A stretch of 32,507 bases of DNA from DATELY01 sp035276085 (GTDB lineage Bacteria > Pseudomonadota > Gammaproteobacteria > Steroidobacterales > Steroidobacteraceae), in contig DATELY010000284.1 in the NCBI GenBank assembly GCA_035276085.1, forward strand, positions 1 through 32,507, given 5' to 3'. A program made the position numbers and the translations under genes. Position 1 is the stretch's first letter; every line of letters starts with the position of its first letter. The notes beneath the pieces are model-generated. The model was not told the origin of the DNA and searched no databases. It saw nothing but the letters and a program-made list of their open reading frames with translations. This document shows, one piece after another, positions 9,509-18,708 of the stretch.

Positions 9509-9527
9509 CGCATGCCTCTATCCCAGG
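9509..9527 (-). promoter_or_regulatory. Candidate GGGATAG regulatory element upstream of TonB receptor
   Basis: On the minus strand this reads CCTGGGATAGAGGCATGCG and lies about 55 to 73 bases upstream of the receptor ATG at 9454. Its 16-base core differs at only two positions from the element at 21905-21920, and its first ten bases recur exactly at 23016-23025. The function is inferred from recurrence and position only. Confidence 0.4.
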
Positions 9528-9590
9528 GATGACGCGCTCCGATCCCGTCAGCGCAACGTGCGCTCAAGCGATCGTGCAACCGGCGCAGGG

Positions 9591-11570
9591 CTACAGTCGT
9601 GCACCTACCGCGAGTCGGATCTGGCGACCGGCGTTCGAGAAGCCCACCGCTTCCTCATAAGCGTGATCGAAGGCATTGGTCAGCAGCAGACTCACGTCGA
9701 TCGTGTCCGTCATGTCCCAGCGCACACTCGCATCGATGCGCGTGTAACCATCCAGCAGCACGGTGCCGGTCGGGACGGCGGTGTCGTAGAACGCGCCGTT
9801 GATCTTGCCGTAAACCCCGACGAGCCAATCCTCTGCCGGTTGCCACGACAGGGTGACACCGGCCTTCCACCGCGGACGCCCCTCGAGTCGAGTGCCCCCG
9901 CTCACGTCGGCATCCAGGTAGCCCACGTTGCCGGTGATTCGCAACCGATCGTTTATCGCGGCGGTGAGGGACAGATCCATGCCCTTCGCGGTGACCGAAT
10001 CGCGGTTCACGTGCCGGAACAGATCGGCGTCGAAATCGACCAGGTCTTCGAAATGGTTGCGATAGAGCGTGACGGCAACACCTGCCCTGCCGGCGAACAG
10101 GGACTGGTGCAGCTCGAGCTCGTAGTTGCGGCTGGTCTCGGGCTCGAGATCGGGATTGCCGGTCAAAGGGTGTCCGAGCGCGAAGAGGCTCGGCAGCTTG
10201 AACCCTTCGGCATAGATAAGAGAGGCCGACGTCCCGGTGTCCGTGACATTGGCTGTGGCGGCAATGCGCCCGTTGGTGGAGCTGATTCGCTCGCCAGCGT
10301 CGTGCCGAACCGTCGCGATCACTCCGAACCGCTCGCTCACCTTGAATGCGGCCTCGCCGAACACGGCCCGGATATCGCGTTGCTGCTCGAAGCTCGCCCG
10401 CAGGGGAAAGCCGACATCGATCACGCTGTCGATGCTGCCATCCTCCCGCACGTACTCCGCTCCGAACCCGAGCAATGGCAATCCCGGAAGGATGATCGTG
10501 CTGGAGACCACCACATTGAGCCGCTCGAAGTCATTGTCCGTACTGGTCGCTGGCACGCCGGACAAGATTCCCGGTGCAATGGCCGGACTGTCGATCTGCG
10601 CCTCGTAGCGTGACCAGCCGCCTGCGAGCCGCGTTTGCCAGGCGGACGCGGGCGACCAGTCGAGCGTGCCGCGGGCCGCGTACTGTTGGAAATCCTTGTG
10701 CTCGCGCGCGCGCACCACGGCCAGTCGATCGCCACCGCTGGCAATTGGGAAATACTCCGCTGCGCCACTCGTGCCGAAAAAACTGGCTCCCCACTCGGGG
10801 CCCGATCCGCCTTGCGCAGAGCGCAATTTCACGACCACTTGCTGGCGCGACAGCGAAGCACCTTCGACGGCTTCTTCTCCTTCACGCGACACGGCGGCAA
10901 TGCTCACGTTGGCGGCGCCGCCGAGCGGACCCGTCACTTGCAAGGCACCGGCGCGGGCGTCATCGGTGCCGACTTCGAGATCGGCGGAACCGCCCAATGA
11001 GGAATGCGGGTTCTTGGTGATGACACTGATGGCACCGCCCAGCGAGTCCGAACCGTATACGGCCGAATAGCTGCCGAAATAGACATCGATGCGCTCGATC
11101 AGCAGCGGGTCGAGTCCAGTGAAATCGAAACCTCCACCTTGGGAATTGGTGGGATCGTCCACTTTCACGCCATCGATCATCACAACGGTGAAGTTAGGGT
11201 CGCCACCGCGCAGCGCAACGAACGTCAAGCCGCCGGCGCCGCCCTGCTGAGTCACATCCACCCCCGCAACCCCTCGCAACAGATCGGCCACCGTCGCCGG
11301 TTGACGGGCAGAAATCTCCTCCGCGGTGAGCGTCGTGCGAGGAATAGTCTGGAAGACGGACTCTTGGTCGATGACGGTGCCGGTCACCACGATCGACTCG
11401 AGCGCTGTCCTGCTCCGTGCAGAGCTCGTGGGAACAGAAGATGGATTACGGGCCTGGCCGGCCATCAAGCTCGGCGCCGTCAACTCCGCACCGAAAACAT
11501 CGGATACGGATACGACTCCAAGCCAGACAACGACGCCGACCCGGCGCAGCGAGTCATGCGACGATGTCAT
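9591..11570 (-). CDS. BtuB-like TonB-dependent outer membrane receptor
   Basis: The start is placed at ATG 11570, which gives 659 residues and a signal peptide around RRVGVVVWLGVVSVSDVFGA. The longer open frame would overlap the GTPase gene. The chosen start lies 4 bases after the GTPase stop. The plug has a TonB box (LESIVVTGTVIDQ), VADLLRGVAGVDV, FVALRGGDPNFTVVMIDGVK and YGSDSLGGAISVITK. A 22-strand-type barrel of BtuB/vitamin B12-receptor length follows. Linkage to a COG0523 GTPase suggests uptake of a metal or metal-containing cofactor, as is common for such pairs. Which metal or cofactor is not visible in the sequence. Confidence 0.9.
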   Translation of the reverse strand: MTSSHDSLRRVGVVVWLGVVSVSDVFGAELTAPSLMAGQARNPSSVPTSSARSRTALESIVVTGTVIDQESVFQTIPRTTLTAEEISARQPATVADLLRGVAGVDVTQQGGAGGLTFVALRGGDPNFTVVMIDGVKVDDPTNSQGGGFDFTGLDPLLIERIDVYFGSYSAVYGSDSLGGAISVITKNPHSSLGGSADLEVGTDDARAGALQVTGPLGGAANVSIAAVSREGEEAVEGASLSRQQVVVKLRSAQGGSGPEWGASFFGTSGAAEYFPIASGGDRLAVVRAREHKDFQQYAARGTLDWSPASAWQTRLAGGWSRYEAQIDSPAIAPGILSGVPATSTDNDFERLNVVVSSTIILPGLPLLGFGAEYVREDGSIDSVIDVGFPLRASFEQQRDIRAVFGEAAFKVSERFGVIATVRHDAGERISSTNGRIAATANVTDTGTSASLIYAEGFKLPSLFALGHPLTGNPDLEPETSRNYELELHQSLFAGRAGVAVTLYRNHFEDLVDFDADLFRHVNRDSVTAKGMDLSLTAAINDRLRITGNVGYLDADVSGGTRLEGRPRWKAGVTLSWQPAEDWLVGVYGKINGAFYDTAVPTGTVLLDGYTRIDASVRWDMTDTIDVSLLLTNAFDHAYEEAVGFSNAGRQIRLAVGARL

Positions 11571-11574
11571 TGGA

Positions 11575-12597
11575 TCAAACCCATTCCGCCTTGAGAGCCG
11601 GCGAGCGTCCGATGCTTGGCCGATCAGGAAACTGGAACCTCCCTGTGGGTGACACGGCATTCAGTTCGCCGGTCTTCAGATCGCGCGCGATGATCAACAG
11701 GAACGGCGACTCAGCAGCGCCGGGCATGAAGCGCCGGGGGGGCGAGAACAGAGTGCCGACGCTCTGCACCAGCAGCGGCTGCTCGTACTCTGCAACGCGG
11801 ATCACGCCCTTCAGGCGCAGCAAACGCTCGCCGAGCGCGCCCGCCAGATTGTCGAGCCACGTTGCGAGATCGTCATAGGACAACACAGTCGTCGGCCGTA
11901 CGAGGCGGACGCAGACGCGTGGATGAACCGCGCCCGATGCGACGCTCGGCAGATCGCTGATCGTTGCGATGCGAGGCAACCGCGCGAAGGCAGCAGCGGT
12001 CGCTGCATCACGATCGGCCAGCGCCACGATTTCCGCGAGTGGGTTGAGAGCCGCAGCCTCGGATGTGGCTGTCGCGAGGCGCTCCGCGGAGACGACATCG
12101 GTTTTCGTAATGACGATGCGGTGAGCCGCGGCCCATTGCGAAACGGCCTCTTCAAAAGCCGTCGCTTGCGTTCCGCGTACCGCATCGAAGGTGGCGACGA
12201 CCGCCACACGCAAGCGGTGCGCCGCAAGCTCGGCGAGCTGGCGCAACACGGGGCCGGGTTTCGACAGACCGCTCGTCTCCAAAACAATCCGCTGCAAAGG
12301 GCCGAACGCCTCTGGCCGCTGCGTGCCGAGCAGCGTATCGATGGTGTTCGCAAGATCGCTGCCCGCCTGGCAGCAGATGCATCCATTCGACAGCATCGCC
12401 ATCGGCGCATCGCTGCCGCTTTCGCGCAGAATCGCCCCGTCCAGTCCGATCTCGCCGACTTCATTGACGATGACCGCCGTATCGGCGGCCTCGGGACGAC
12501 CGAGAAAGTGGCGCAGCAGCGTGGTCTTGCCCGAGCCGAGAAAGCCGGTCAGAACGAGGAATTCCGGGCCGGACGCTTTCATTGAGTAGTTGTCCAT
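11575..12597 (-). CDS. COG0523/CobW-family GTPase metallochaperone
   Basis: This P-loop GTPase of about 340 residues has Walker A GFLGSGKTT at residues 18-26, the family-defining metal-binding motif GCICC (Cys73, Cys75, Cys76), ETSG at 107-110 and TKTD at 164-167 in place of NKxD. The CobW C-terminal domain follows, with LLRLKGVIRVAEY. The C-terminus has no histidine-rich tail. COG0523 proteins deliver or insert metals such as Zn, Co, Fe or Mn into client proteins. The start is uncertain: ATG 12597, ATG 12582 and a TTG at 12648 are all in frame and none has a strong Shine-Dalgarno. Its neighbours are a metal-dependent amidohydrolase upstream and a TonB receptor downstream. Confidence 0.9.
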   Translation of the reverse strand: MDNYSMKASGPEFLVLTGFLGSGKTTLLRHFLGRPEAADTAVIVNEVGEIGLDGAILRESGSDAPMAMLSNGCICCQAGSDLANTIDTLLGTQRPEAFGPLQRIVLETSGLSKPGPVLRQLAELAAHRLRVAVVATFDAVRGTQATAFEEAVSQWAAAHRIVITKTDVVSAERLATATSEAAALNPLAEIVALADRDAATAAAFARLPRIATISDLPSVASGAVHPRVCVRLVRPTTVLSYDDLATWLDNLAGALGERLLRLKGVIRVAEYEQPLLVQSVGTLFSPPRRFMPGAAESPFLLIIARDLKTGELNAVSPTGRFQFPDRPSIGRSPALKAEWV

Positions 12598-12651
12598 CGC
12601 GCTGTGCACGACGCCGAGAGATGCAAGCGCGCCAGCGCCTCTGACCAACCG

Positions 12652-14265
12652 CTAACCGCTGACCGCTTTGTCGTATTTGGCCGGAACGTCTTCGGCCCAG
12701 CTCGCTTTGGCCATCTCACGCACATCGGCGAGCAGCTCAGCCGTGTCGTAGATCACCCCGCCTTTGATCGTGTAGCGCAGACCACGCCGCCACTCCTCCG
12801 CGTTGGTCGCTTCGTTGAGTCGTATCGCTCCCGTCCCGTAGAGCAGCTTGAAGTCGGTCAAGGGGTTGTGATCATGCACGAGGAGATCGGCGCATTTGCC
12901 CACCTCGACCGTTCCTGTCTGATCCTCGATGCCGCACAGCGCCGCACCTTGCGAGGTCGCCGCGCGGATGACCTCGAGTGGATGGAAGCCCGCCTCCTGC
13001 AGCATCTCCAATTCACGGATATAGCCGAAGCCGAACACGTTGTAGATGAAACCGGAGTCACTGCCCGTGCAGACGCGGCCGCCACGGTTCTTGTACTCGT
13101 TGATGAAGGCCATCCAGAGGCGATAGTTCTCCTTCCATTCGATCTCGTTGAGCGTGGACCAGCGATACCAATACGATCCGTGCCCTCCGCGTTGTGCCGC
13201 GAAGAAATTCCACAGGGATTTCCAGGTGTAATCCTTCTGCCAATACGCCTGGCGCGTCCGCATCAGGTCGCGATTGGCATCGTACATGGTGAAGGTCGGC
13301 ACAAAAGTGAAGTCGAGCGCGAGAAAATTATCGAGGACTTCGTTCCACTTGGCTGAACCGGGTTTGGCGGCCTGCCGGAACATTTGCCCGGAGACCGAGA
13401 AGCGAAAATATTCATCCTCGTAGTCGTAATCGACCGGGAAGTTTTGCACCACCCGGTCCTCGAACAGCGCCTCCGGCAAACCATAGAAGTGCTCCGCACT
13501 GGTAAGCCCCCAGCGCGCGGTCGTCAGCGCGTTCATGCGCGTCACCGCCATTTGGGCGTGATGACACGCGGATCTCAGTCCGAGCTTGGCGCATTCCTCG
13601 AGCGCCGCTTCCATGATCGCGGGCGGCGCGCCGAAGAACTTCACACCGTCGGCGCCACGCTCCTTGATTCTTCGCAACCAGACCCGCCCCTCCTCCGGGG
13701 TGTGGATCACCTTGAGCATGTCGTTGACGGCCGGGAAGTACGCATACGCGAGCAGGCGCGGTGCCGCGATCGTGTTGTCGGCCGACCGCTGTCTTTGATC
13801 AATCATCCATCCCAGGCCATTCATCGACCCGGTCTCGCGCACGGTCGTGACGCCGTGCGCGAGCCATAGCTTGTAGACGTAGTCGACCGGCGGTACCCAG
13901 CCATTCGCCGCATGAAAAGATGCGCCGGCATGGGCATGGCAATCGACGAATCCCGGCGTGACCCATTTGCCGCGGCAGTCGATCTCATGCTCTGCCGCAG
14001 AGGACGCGGGGTCTGGCGTAGACATGAAGCCCGTGACCTTCTTCATGAGCGCAATGCGACCCTGCTCGATGATGATGTCGAACGGACCGATGGGCGGTGC
14101 TCCGGTGCCATCTATGACCGTCGCGCCGCGCAGGACGAGACGCGTGAATGGGCCCATCCCGCGGTCGCGCCGCGTGGCCGGCGCAACCGGGGGCTGACCG
14201 ATCGTGCTGCACGCGAGCGCTAGTTCATCACCCGCGGGCGTGCTGGATGGTTGTCGATCGGTCAT
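12652..14265 (-). CDS. Metal-dependent amidohydrolase
   Basis: This 537-residue member of the amidohydrolase superfamily (imidazolonepropionase/prolidase-like branch) has a complete metal site. His110 and His112 lie in VDCHAHAG, a candidate carboxylated Lys209 in GADGVKFFG, His235/236 in SACHHAQ, His259 in SAEH and Asp403 in TGSDSG. The C-terminal composite domain has GTVEVGKCADLLVHDHNPL. GGGGGAG five bases upstream of ATG 14265 decides the start, although the first 40 residues look unstructured and an internal Met37 is possible. It overlaps the MHS permease gene by 38 bases. No Sec signal is seen, so it is likely cytoplasmic. It would hydrolyse an amide, lactam, lactone or amine bond of an imported compound. 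Confidence 0.88.
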   Translation of the reverse strand: MTDRQPSSTPAGDELALACSTIGQPPVAPATRRDRGMGPFTRLVLRGATVIDGTGAPPIGPFDIIIEQGRIALMKKVTGFMSTPDPASSAAEHEIDCRGKWVTPGFVDCHAHAGASFHAANGWVPPVDYVYKLWLAHGVTTVRETGSMNGLGWMIDQRQRSADNTIAAPRLLAYAYFPAVNDMLKVIHTPEEGRVWLRRIKERGADGVKFFGAPPAIMEAALEECAKLGLRSACHHAQMAVTRMNALTTARWGLTSAEHFYGLPEALFEDRVVQNFPVDYDYEDEYFRFSVSGQMFRQAAKPGSAKWNEVLDNFLALDFTFVPTFTMYDANRDLMRTRQAYWQKDYTWKSLWNFFAAQRGGHGSYWYRWSTLNEIEWKENYRLWMAFINEYKNRGGRVCTGSDSGFIYNVFGFGYIRELEMLQEAGFHPLEVIRAATSQGAALCGIEDQTGTVEVGKCADLLVHDHNPLTDFKLLYGTGAIRLNEATNAEEWRRGLRYTIKGGVIYDTAELLADVREMAKASWAEDVPAKYDKAVSG

Positions 14266-15559
14266 GGATCTCCCCCTTCTCTTCACGCGGCAACAGCAGC
14301 GCTCCGATGATACCGACTATGGCCGCCGCGATCAGAAAGAGCGCGGGCGCGGCTTTGATCTGTGTTGACGCGACAACCCAGGTCACCGCCAAGGGCGAAA
14401 AACCGCTCAGCATGGTGGGCAGGTTGTAGCTGATCGAGAGCGCTGTCGATCGTATCGTGACCGGGAATGCCTGAGAGGTCGCGGGCGCGAGCAGGCCGCT
14501 GACCATGCCAAGCGGCACGGCGATCAGCCCCAGCGTTGTCAGCAGGCGCACGAGACTGGGCTCGGCAATCGTCCATTCGAACAGCGGATAGCTGATCAGG
14601 GCGAGCCCCACGGCGCCGATCAGCAGCAACTGAAGCAGCTTGAACTTCCGATCCACGAGATAGCCGCTGAGCGGACAGACGACGATCAACACGAGCGCGG
14701 CAACCGCGGTACCCAAGAAAGGTGCCTGGGGCAAGAGCTCGAGCTCGCGGACCGCATAGGTCGGCATGTAGACAATCGTCACGTAGAAAGAAAACGATCC
14801 CATCGCCGCGATGCATAGAGCCGCGATGAGCGTCCGCAGATGGTTGCCGAAGAGCTCCTTCAAGGGAGCGAACGTGCCGAGACGAGGCGTGGATCTGAAG
14901 GCGGAAGACTCGTCGACTTTGCTGCGAATGTAATATCCGACGGGCGCAATCAACAGGCCGAAGAGGAAGGGTAAGCGCCAGCCCCAGTTTCGCAGCTCCT
15001 CCGGTGAGAGAAACGTTACGAGCGAGGTGCCGACAATGCTCGCCAGCAAGATGGCGAACATCGTGCTCCCCATCTGCAGGCTGACATAGAAGTTCCGGCG
15101 GGAAGCAGGCGCCTTCTCGACCAGGAACGCGATGGCACTCCCGTACTCTCCTGAGGCACCGAAGCCCTGCAAGAGACGTCCTATCGCGATCATCGTCGCG
15201 CCAGTGGAGCCGGCGCTCGCATAGGTCGGCGCAAAACCGATCATTGCAGTGCCGGCAACCATCAGCCAGATCGTCAAGACCAGCGAACGCTTGCGTCCAT
15301 AACGGTCCGCGTACAAGCCGAAGGCCAATCCGCCGAGCGGCCGGGCCACGAATCCAAGGCCGAACGTCGCCATGACCATGAGCATGGGCGCGATCCCTTG
15401 CCCGGGAGGAAAGAACACCTCGACCAGGATGGCTGCAAAGTAGCCGTAGATGACGAAGTCGAACCACTCGAAGGTGTTTCCGATCAGGGCGGCAACGATA
15501 TCCTTCAGCTTTGAAGTCGAGCCGGTCGCGGACAGCCCTTGGGCGGTGAGGTGCTGCAA
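14228..15559 (-). CDS. MFS permease, metabolite:H+ symporter (MHS) family
   Basis: This 443-residue protein has about 12 hydrophobic spans. It begins IVAALIGNTFEWFDFVIYGYFA, and its loop 2-3 motif is GLYADRYGRKRSL. Both are hallmarks of the MHS branch that includes proline/betaine, shikimate, citrate and alpha-ketoglutarate symporters. LLQGFGASGEYGSAIAFLVE in the fourth span region also fits. It would import an organic acid or zwitterion through the inner membrane. The start is a TTG at 15559, 8 bases after the esterase stop, with no clear Shine-Dalgarno, so translational coupling is likely. It belongs to the dense minus-strand operon. Confidence 0.92.
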   Translation of the reverse strand: MQHLTAQGLSATGSTSKLKDIVAALIGNTFEWFDFVIYGYFAAILVEVFFPPGQGIAPMLMVMATFGLGFVARPLGGLAFGLYADRYGRKRSLVLTIWLMVAGTAMIGFAPTYASAGSTGATMIAIGRLLQGFGASGEYGSAIAFLVEKAPASRRNFYVSLQMGSTMFAILLASIVGTSLVTFLSPEELRNWGWRLPFLFGLLIAPVGYYIRSKVDESSAFRSTPRLGTFAPLKELFGNHLRTLIAALCIAAMGSFSFYVTIVYMPTYAVRELELLPQAPFLGTAVAALVLIVVCPLSGYLVDRKFKLLQLLLIGAVGLALISYPLFEWTIAEPSLVRLLTTLGLIAVPLGMVSGLLAPATSQAFPVTIRSTALSISYNLPTMLSGFSPLAVTWVVASTQIKAAPALFLIAAAIVGIIGALLLPREEKGEIHDRSTTIQHARG

Positions 15560-15567
15560 TGGTGTGC

Positions 15568-16578
15568 CTAGTTCAGCGGGCGACCTGCGACCCAGCCGAC
15601 GGGTCGCTTGCTCGTGGCGATCGACGTCAGGAATTCCTCGACCTTGGCGGTAATGACATCGCCCGGCTCGCCCAGGCGCTCATTCGCACCGAAATGCTCG
15701 ACGTGATCCAAGCCCAGCGTTTCCACGCGGACATCGGCGGCGCGCAGAAGCTGCGCGAATCCTTGCGCCTGCTTCTGACTGTCGGCACTGATACCGGTAC
15801 CGTTGGCGACATACAGCAGCAGGAAGGGTGGAATGCCCTTGTCTTTGGCGAGATGCACCGCGGGGGACGCATTGCGCCAGTCCGGCCCAAAAAGCATTTC
15901 GGCGCTCTTGGGGTCGAAGCCATCAGCGATGTTGTAACCGCGGGTGTTTTCGTTCGAGATCACTCCTTTGACGATGCGCAGGTCCTTGCCGGCCTTCTTC
16001 AGAAAGGTTTCATCGGTGGACACCTGCGTGACCAGCACCGCGCCGGCCGAATGCCCCATCAGAAAGATTTGCTGCGGATCGCCACCGAACTCGGCGATAT
16101 GGTCGTGCACCCAAGCCAGCGCGTTGGCCACATCCTGCACGTTGGTGGGATAGCGACCTTCGGGCAGCAGGCGATAGTTCACGCTGACGAAGATATAGCC
16201 GAGCTTGCTGTTGAAGTACTCGGGCTTTGGATGGAGGTCCTTCGACCAGCCCTTGTCGCTCGCCTGGAAAGCGCCGCCATGCACGAACACCATCACCGGC
16301 GAGCGCGGCTCCGGCGCATCCAGTGTGTACACATCGAGACTGGTGTACTGCGTGTCCGGCGCTGCGCTGTCGTAGACGATGTTCGGATACATCACTTGCA
16401 GAATCATCGTGTACGGCGGATGCGAGAGTCCGCCGCCCACATGCAGGTGCTTGAGCTTGCGCTCATCGGCACCCGCTGCGGAGATCAGGCACAGCGAAAC
16501 CAACAGGGCCGTCAACAGCTTCGCCGCGAACAGGCGGCGCGCGCGGGTCGTGACAGGAAGTCCGATCCCTGGTTTCAC
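15568..16578 (-). CDS. Secreted alpha/beta-hydrolase (esterase/lipase)
   Basis: The start is placed at GTG 16578. It overlaps the dehydrogenase stop as GTGA and is preceded by GGAGG with a 5-base spacer, which gives 336 residues. A signal peptide with the hydrophobic core LLTALLVSLCLISAAGA makes the product periplasmic. The hydrolase domain has the oxyanion motif HGGAF, the nucleophile elbow GHSAG and the segment VSVNYRLLPEGRYP. This is the arrangement of the BD-FAE/hormone-sensitive-lipase type of carboxylesterase. The catalytic His is probably in LDHVEHFG near the C-terminus. It may release an acyl group from the substrate of the neighbouring dehydrogenase, which is inference from operon position. 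Confidence 0.9.
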   Translation of the reverse strand: MKPGIGLPVTTRARRLFAAKLLTALLVSLCLISAAGADERKLKHLHVGGGLSHPPYTMILQVMYPNIVYDSAAPDTQYTSLDVYTLDAPEPRSPVMVFVHGGAFQASDKGWSKDLHPKPEYFNSKLGYIFVSVNYRLLPEGRYPTNVQDVANALAWVHDHIAEFGGDPQQIFLMGHSAGAVLVTQVSTDETFLKKAGKDLRIVKGVISNENTRGYNIADGFDPKSAEMLFGPDWRNASPAVHLAKDKGIPPFLLLYVANGTGISADSQKQAQGFAQLLRAADVRVETLGLDHVEHFGANERLGEPGDVITAKVEEFLTSIATSKRPVGWVAGRPLN

Positions 16579-18146
16579 AGCAGCCTCCAATTTGCCGCCA
16601 TGAACTGCGCCGACTTGAGCGCCATCGCATGCGCGGTGAAGGTCGAGTTCACTGAGGAACTGGTCGGGAACACGCTCGGACCGCCGACGAACAGGTTCTT
16701 CACATCGTGACTCTGCGCGACCTCGTTCAATACGGACTTCTTGCGATCCGTGCCCATGATGGTGCCGCCCATGACGTGTTGCCCAGCCGGGGGGCCACTC
16801 CAGGCTTCACGCGCACCAGCGGCTTTGAAGATCTTCACGCCTTCCGCCGCGGCGGTGGCCCACAGCTTCTTGCTGTTGGGACTGGTGTGATACTTGATGA
16901 CCGCGACGGGCATGCCGTACTTGTCTTTCTGCGTGGAACGATCGATCCGGTTCTCGTACAGCGGCTCGTCCTCGCAGACGCCGACCATCGAGCCCATGTG
17001 ACGCGCGCCGTCGACCATGAAGTCATGCAGTGCCTTGCCGAAGATATCCGGCCGCGTCATGGCGATGCCCAGCAGGTCATTGGGCTTCAGTGCCAGCGCG
17101 ATTTCCCATTGGCGGCTACCGAATGCGCCCGATGAATCGCTCTTCTTGCCGAACGCATCCTGACACAGCAGCTGGCCGCCGGTGGCGCCCAGGTAGTTCT
17201 GCATGTCTTCCTTGAACAGCCCGGATATGGATACGGCCGGATGCGACATCAGGTATCGACCCACCAGTCCGCTGCTGTTGCCCAGTCCGTTCGGATGCTG
17301 AGCGTTGCCCGAATTCAGCATCAAGCGTGCGTTCTCGATGGTGAATGCGCATAGCACCACCGCCGCAGCGGGTTGAATCACTGCCTCGCCCGCGGCCGTG
17401 TAGTACTCCACGCCGGAAACCTTCTTGCCCGTGCTGTCGGTCAGCACGCGCGTTACGGCGGCGTTCGGCACGATGCGTGCGCCCGCCTTCTGCGCCCGCG
17501 GCAGATAGACGACGAGCGGATTCGCCAAAGCACCGATGGGACAACCGGCATCGCACCATCCATCCCAGATGCATGGGTTGCGTCCGTTGTACGGCCGCGA
17601 GAGCACGGCCATGGGAATCGGCGCCGTGCGCATGTTCAGCGCTGCAAACCCACGCGCGAGCACTTCGCCGTGTTTGCTCACCAGCACTGGCGGCAGCGGA
17701 TACGGATCGCCGGGTGGACGCCATGGTTCTTTCGCCGCGTCACCGGACATGCCCACATCCTTCTGCACCTGGTCGTAGAAGGGACGCAGCGTGGCGTACT
17801 CGAACGGCCAATCGAGGGAGCGGCCGTACATCGTGTGCTCGCGGAAATCCTCTTCGTGATAGCGCGGCCACACGGCGTAGTGGTGAATGGCCGCACCGCC
17901 GACGCCGTTACCGGCGTTGAAGTTCGGCCAGATGCTGTCGGGGCCCTCTTCGAGCACCAGCGGCGCCGCCCATTTCAGACGCCGCGCCCAGATCTGCGAG
18001 CTGTACAGATCGGCAAGCTTGTGATCGCGACCGCGCTCGAGCACCACGACCGACTTGCCGGCCTCCGCGAGCACGGCTGCGAAAACGCTGCCGGCGGCGC
18101 CGGCGCCCACGACCACGACATCGACGGGTTCGAGAGCTTTAGGCAT
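16575..18146 (-). CDS. GMC-family FAD dehydrogenase, large subunit (copy 1)
   Basis: This 523-residue flavoprotein has an N-terminal FAD-binding motif VVVGAGAAGS and the GMC signature region GVGGAAIHHYAVWPR at about 81-95. Cysteines 192, 198 and 202 lie in the segment CIWDGWCDAGCPIGA, typical of gluconate-2-dehydrogenase-like enzymes. The catalytic pair is His457 (GQHVMGG) and Asn500 (VNSTF). It has no signal peptide of its own. In known relatives such as fructose and gluconate dehydrogenases, the large subunit is co-exported with the Tat-signalled small subunit, which is encoded directly upstream and overlaps by 8 bases. It would oxidise an alcohol or sugar-like hydroxyl on the periplasmic side. 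GGAG seven bases upstream supports the ATG. The paralogue is at 23131-24720. Confidence 0.92.
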   Translation of the reverse strand: MPKALEPVDVVVVGAGAAGSVFAAVLAEAGKSVVVLERGRDHKLADLYSSQIWARRLKWAAPLVLEEGPDSIWPNFNAGNGVGGAAIHHYAVWPRYHEEDFREHTMYGRSLDWPFEYATLRPFYDQVQKDVGMSGDAAKEPWRPPGDPYPLPPVLVSKHGEVLARGFAALNMRTAPIPMAVLSRPYNGRNPCIWDGWCDAGCPIGALANPLVVYLPRAQKAGARIVPNAAVTRVLTDSTGKKVSGVEYYTAAGEAVIQPAAAVVLCAFTIENARLMLNSGNAQHPNGLGNSSGLVGRYLMSHPAVSISGLFKEDMQNYLGATGGQLLCQDAFGKKSDSSGAFGSRQWEIALALKPNDLLGIAMTRPDIFGKALHDFMVDGARHMGSMVGVCEDEPLYENRIDRSTQKDKYGMPVAVIKYHTSPNSKKLWATAAAEGVKIFKAAGAREAWSGPPAGQHVMGGTIMGTDRKKSVLNEVAQSHDVKNLFVGGPSVFPTSSSVNSTFTAHAMALKSAQFMAANWRLL

Positions 18147-18708
18147 TCCAGTTCTCCGGCGGCAGGATGTGCTGCATGTACGGCACGTTGAGCCTCTCGA
18201 AACCTTCGGGCGTGCCGTACACCACGTCCACCGCGTCCGAGCGCAGGCAGAGATAAAAGAGAAAGGTGGGAAAGCCGTCGATCACGGTGCCCGGCTTGGA
18301 CATCTGCTTGATGACGCCTTCGAGCGCAGCCGCATCCAGACTCGTGAGCGGTTTGCCGGCGCTGCGCCGAGCCATGCCGTCGGCTACTTTGAGGCCAGTG
18401 CTGTAGAAGCCGGCATACGGAACGGGCGCCTGCAGATACTTGGCGATCAGCAGACAGTCCGCTGGATCGGCGCTGAGCTGATGATCGATGAAATGCGTCA
18501 CGCCCAGCTTCACCGAGCCCGGCACCATGGCCTCGGCGAGCGCTTCCAGTACCTTCACTTGTTCGGCCTGCAACGTCTGAAGCTTCACTTCCCTGGCGCG
18601 TGCTTGCTCGGGCGTAAGCATCAGCGTTACTTCACCGACTGAAAAGCCCAGACAAAGCACCGAGCCTTTCAGTGCTTTCTCGAGGACGGAACGCCTGGTC
18701 AGGTTCAT
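18139..18708 (-). CDS. Gluconate 2-dehydrogenase subunit 3 family protein, Tat signal (copy 1)
   Basis: This 189-residue small subunit carries a twin-arginine signal (LTRRSVLEKA) with a hydrophobic stretch after it. The family core follows: LEALAEAMVPGS, FIDHQLSADPAD and FYLCLRSDAVDVVYGTPEGF, ending in VPYMQHILPP. Its job is to chaperone and export the FAD subunit encoded next. Compared with copy 2 (24717-25304), the position of the lipobox cysteine is VGEV instead of VAGC, so this copy is not a lipoprotein. GGGGAG five bases before the ATG is a strong ribosome binding site. It is the first gene of the long minus-strand operon. Confidence 0.9.
   Translation of the reverse strand: MNLTRRSVLEKALKGSVLCLGFSVGEVTLMLTPEQARAREVKLQTLQAEQVKVLEALAEAMVPGSVKLGVTHFIDHQLSADPADCLLIAKYLQAPVPYAGFYSTGLKVADGMARRSAGKPLTSLDAAALEGVIKQMSKPGTVIDGFPTFLFYLCLRSDAVDVVYGTPEGFERLNVPYMQHILPPENWNA

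Noticed and set aside
11571..11660. A longer start of the BtuB-like receptor at 11660
   Set aside because: It would overlap the GTPase gene by 86 bases and place 30 non-signal residues before an evident signal peptide.
15559..16710. A 383-codon plus-strand frame opposite the esterase gene
   Set aside because: It is a shadow of the esterase coding strand, with no recognisable fold or ribosome binding site.
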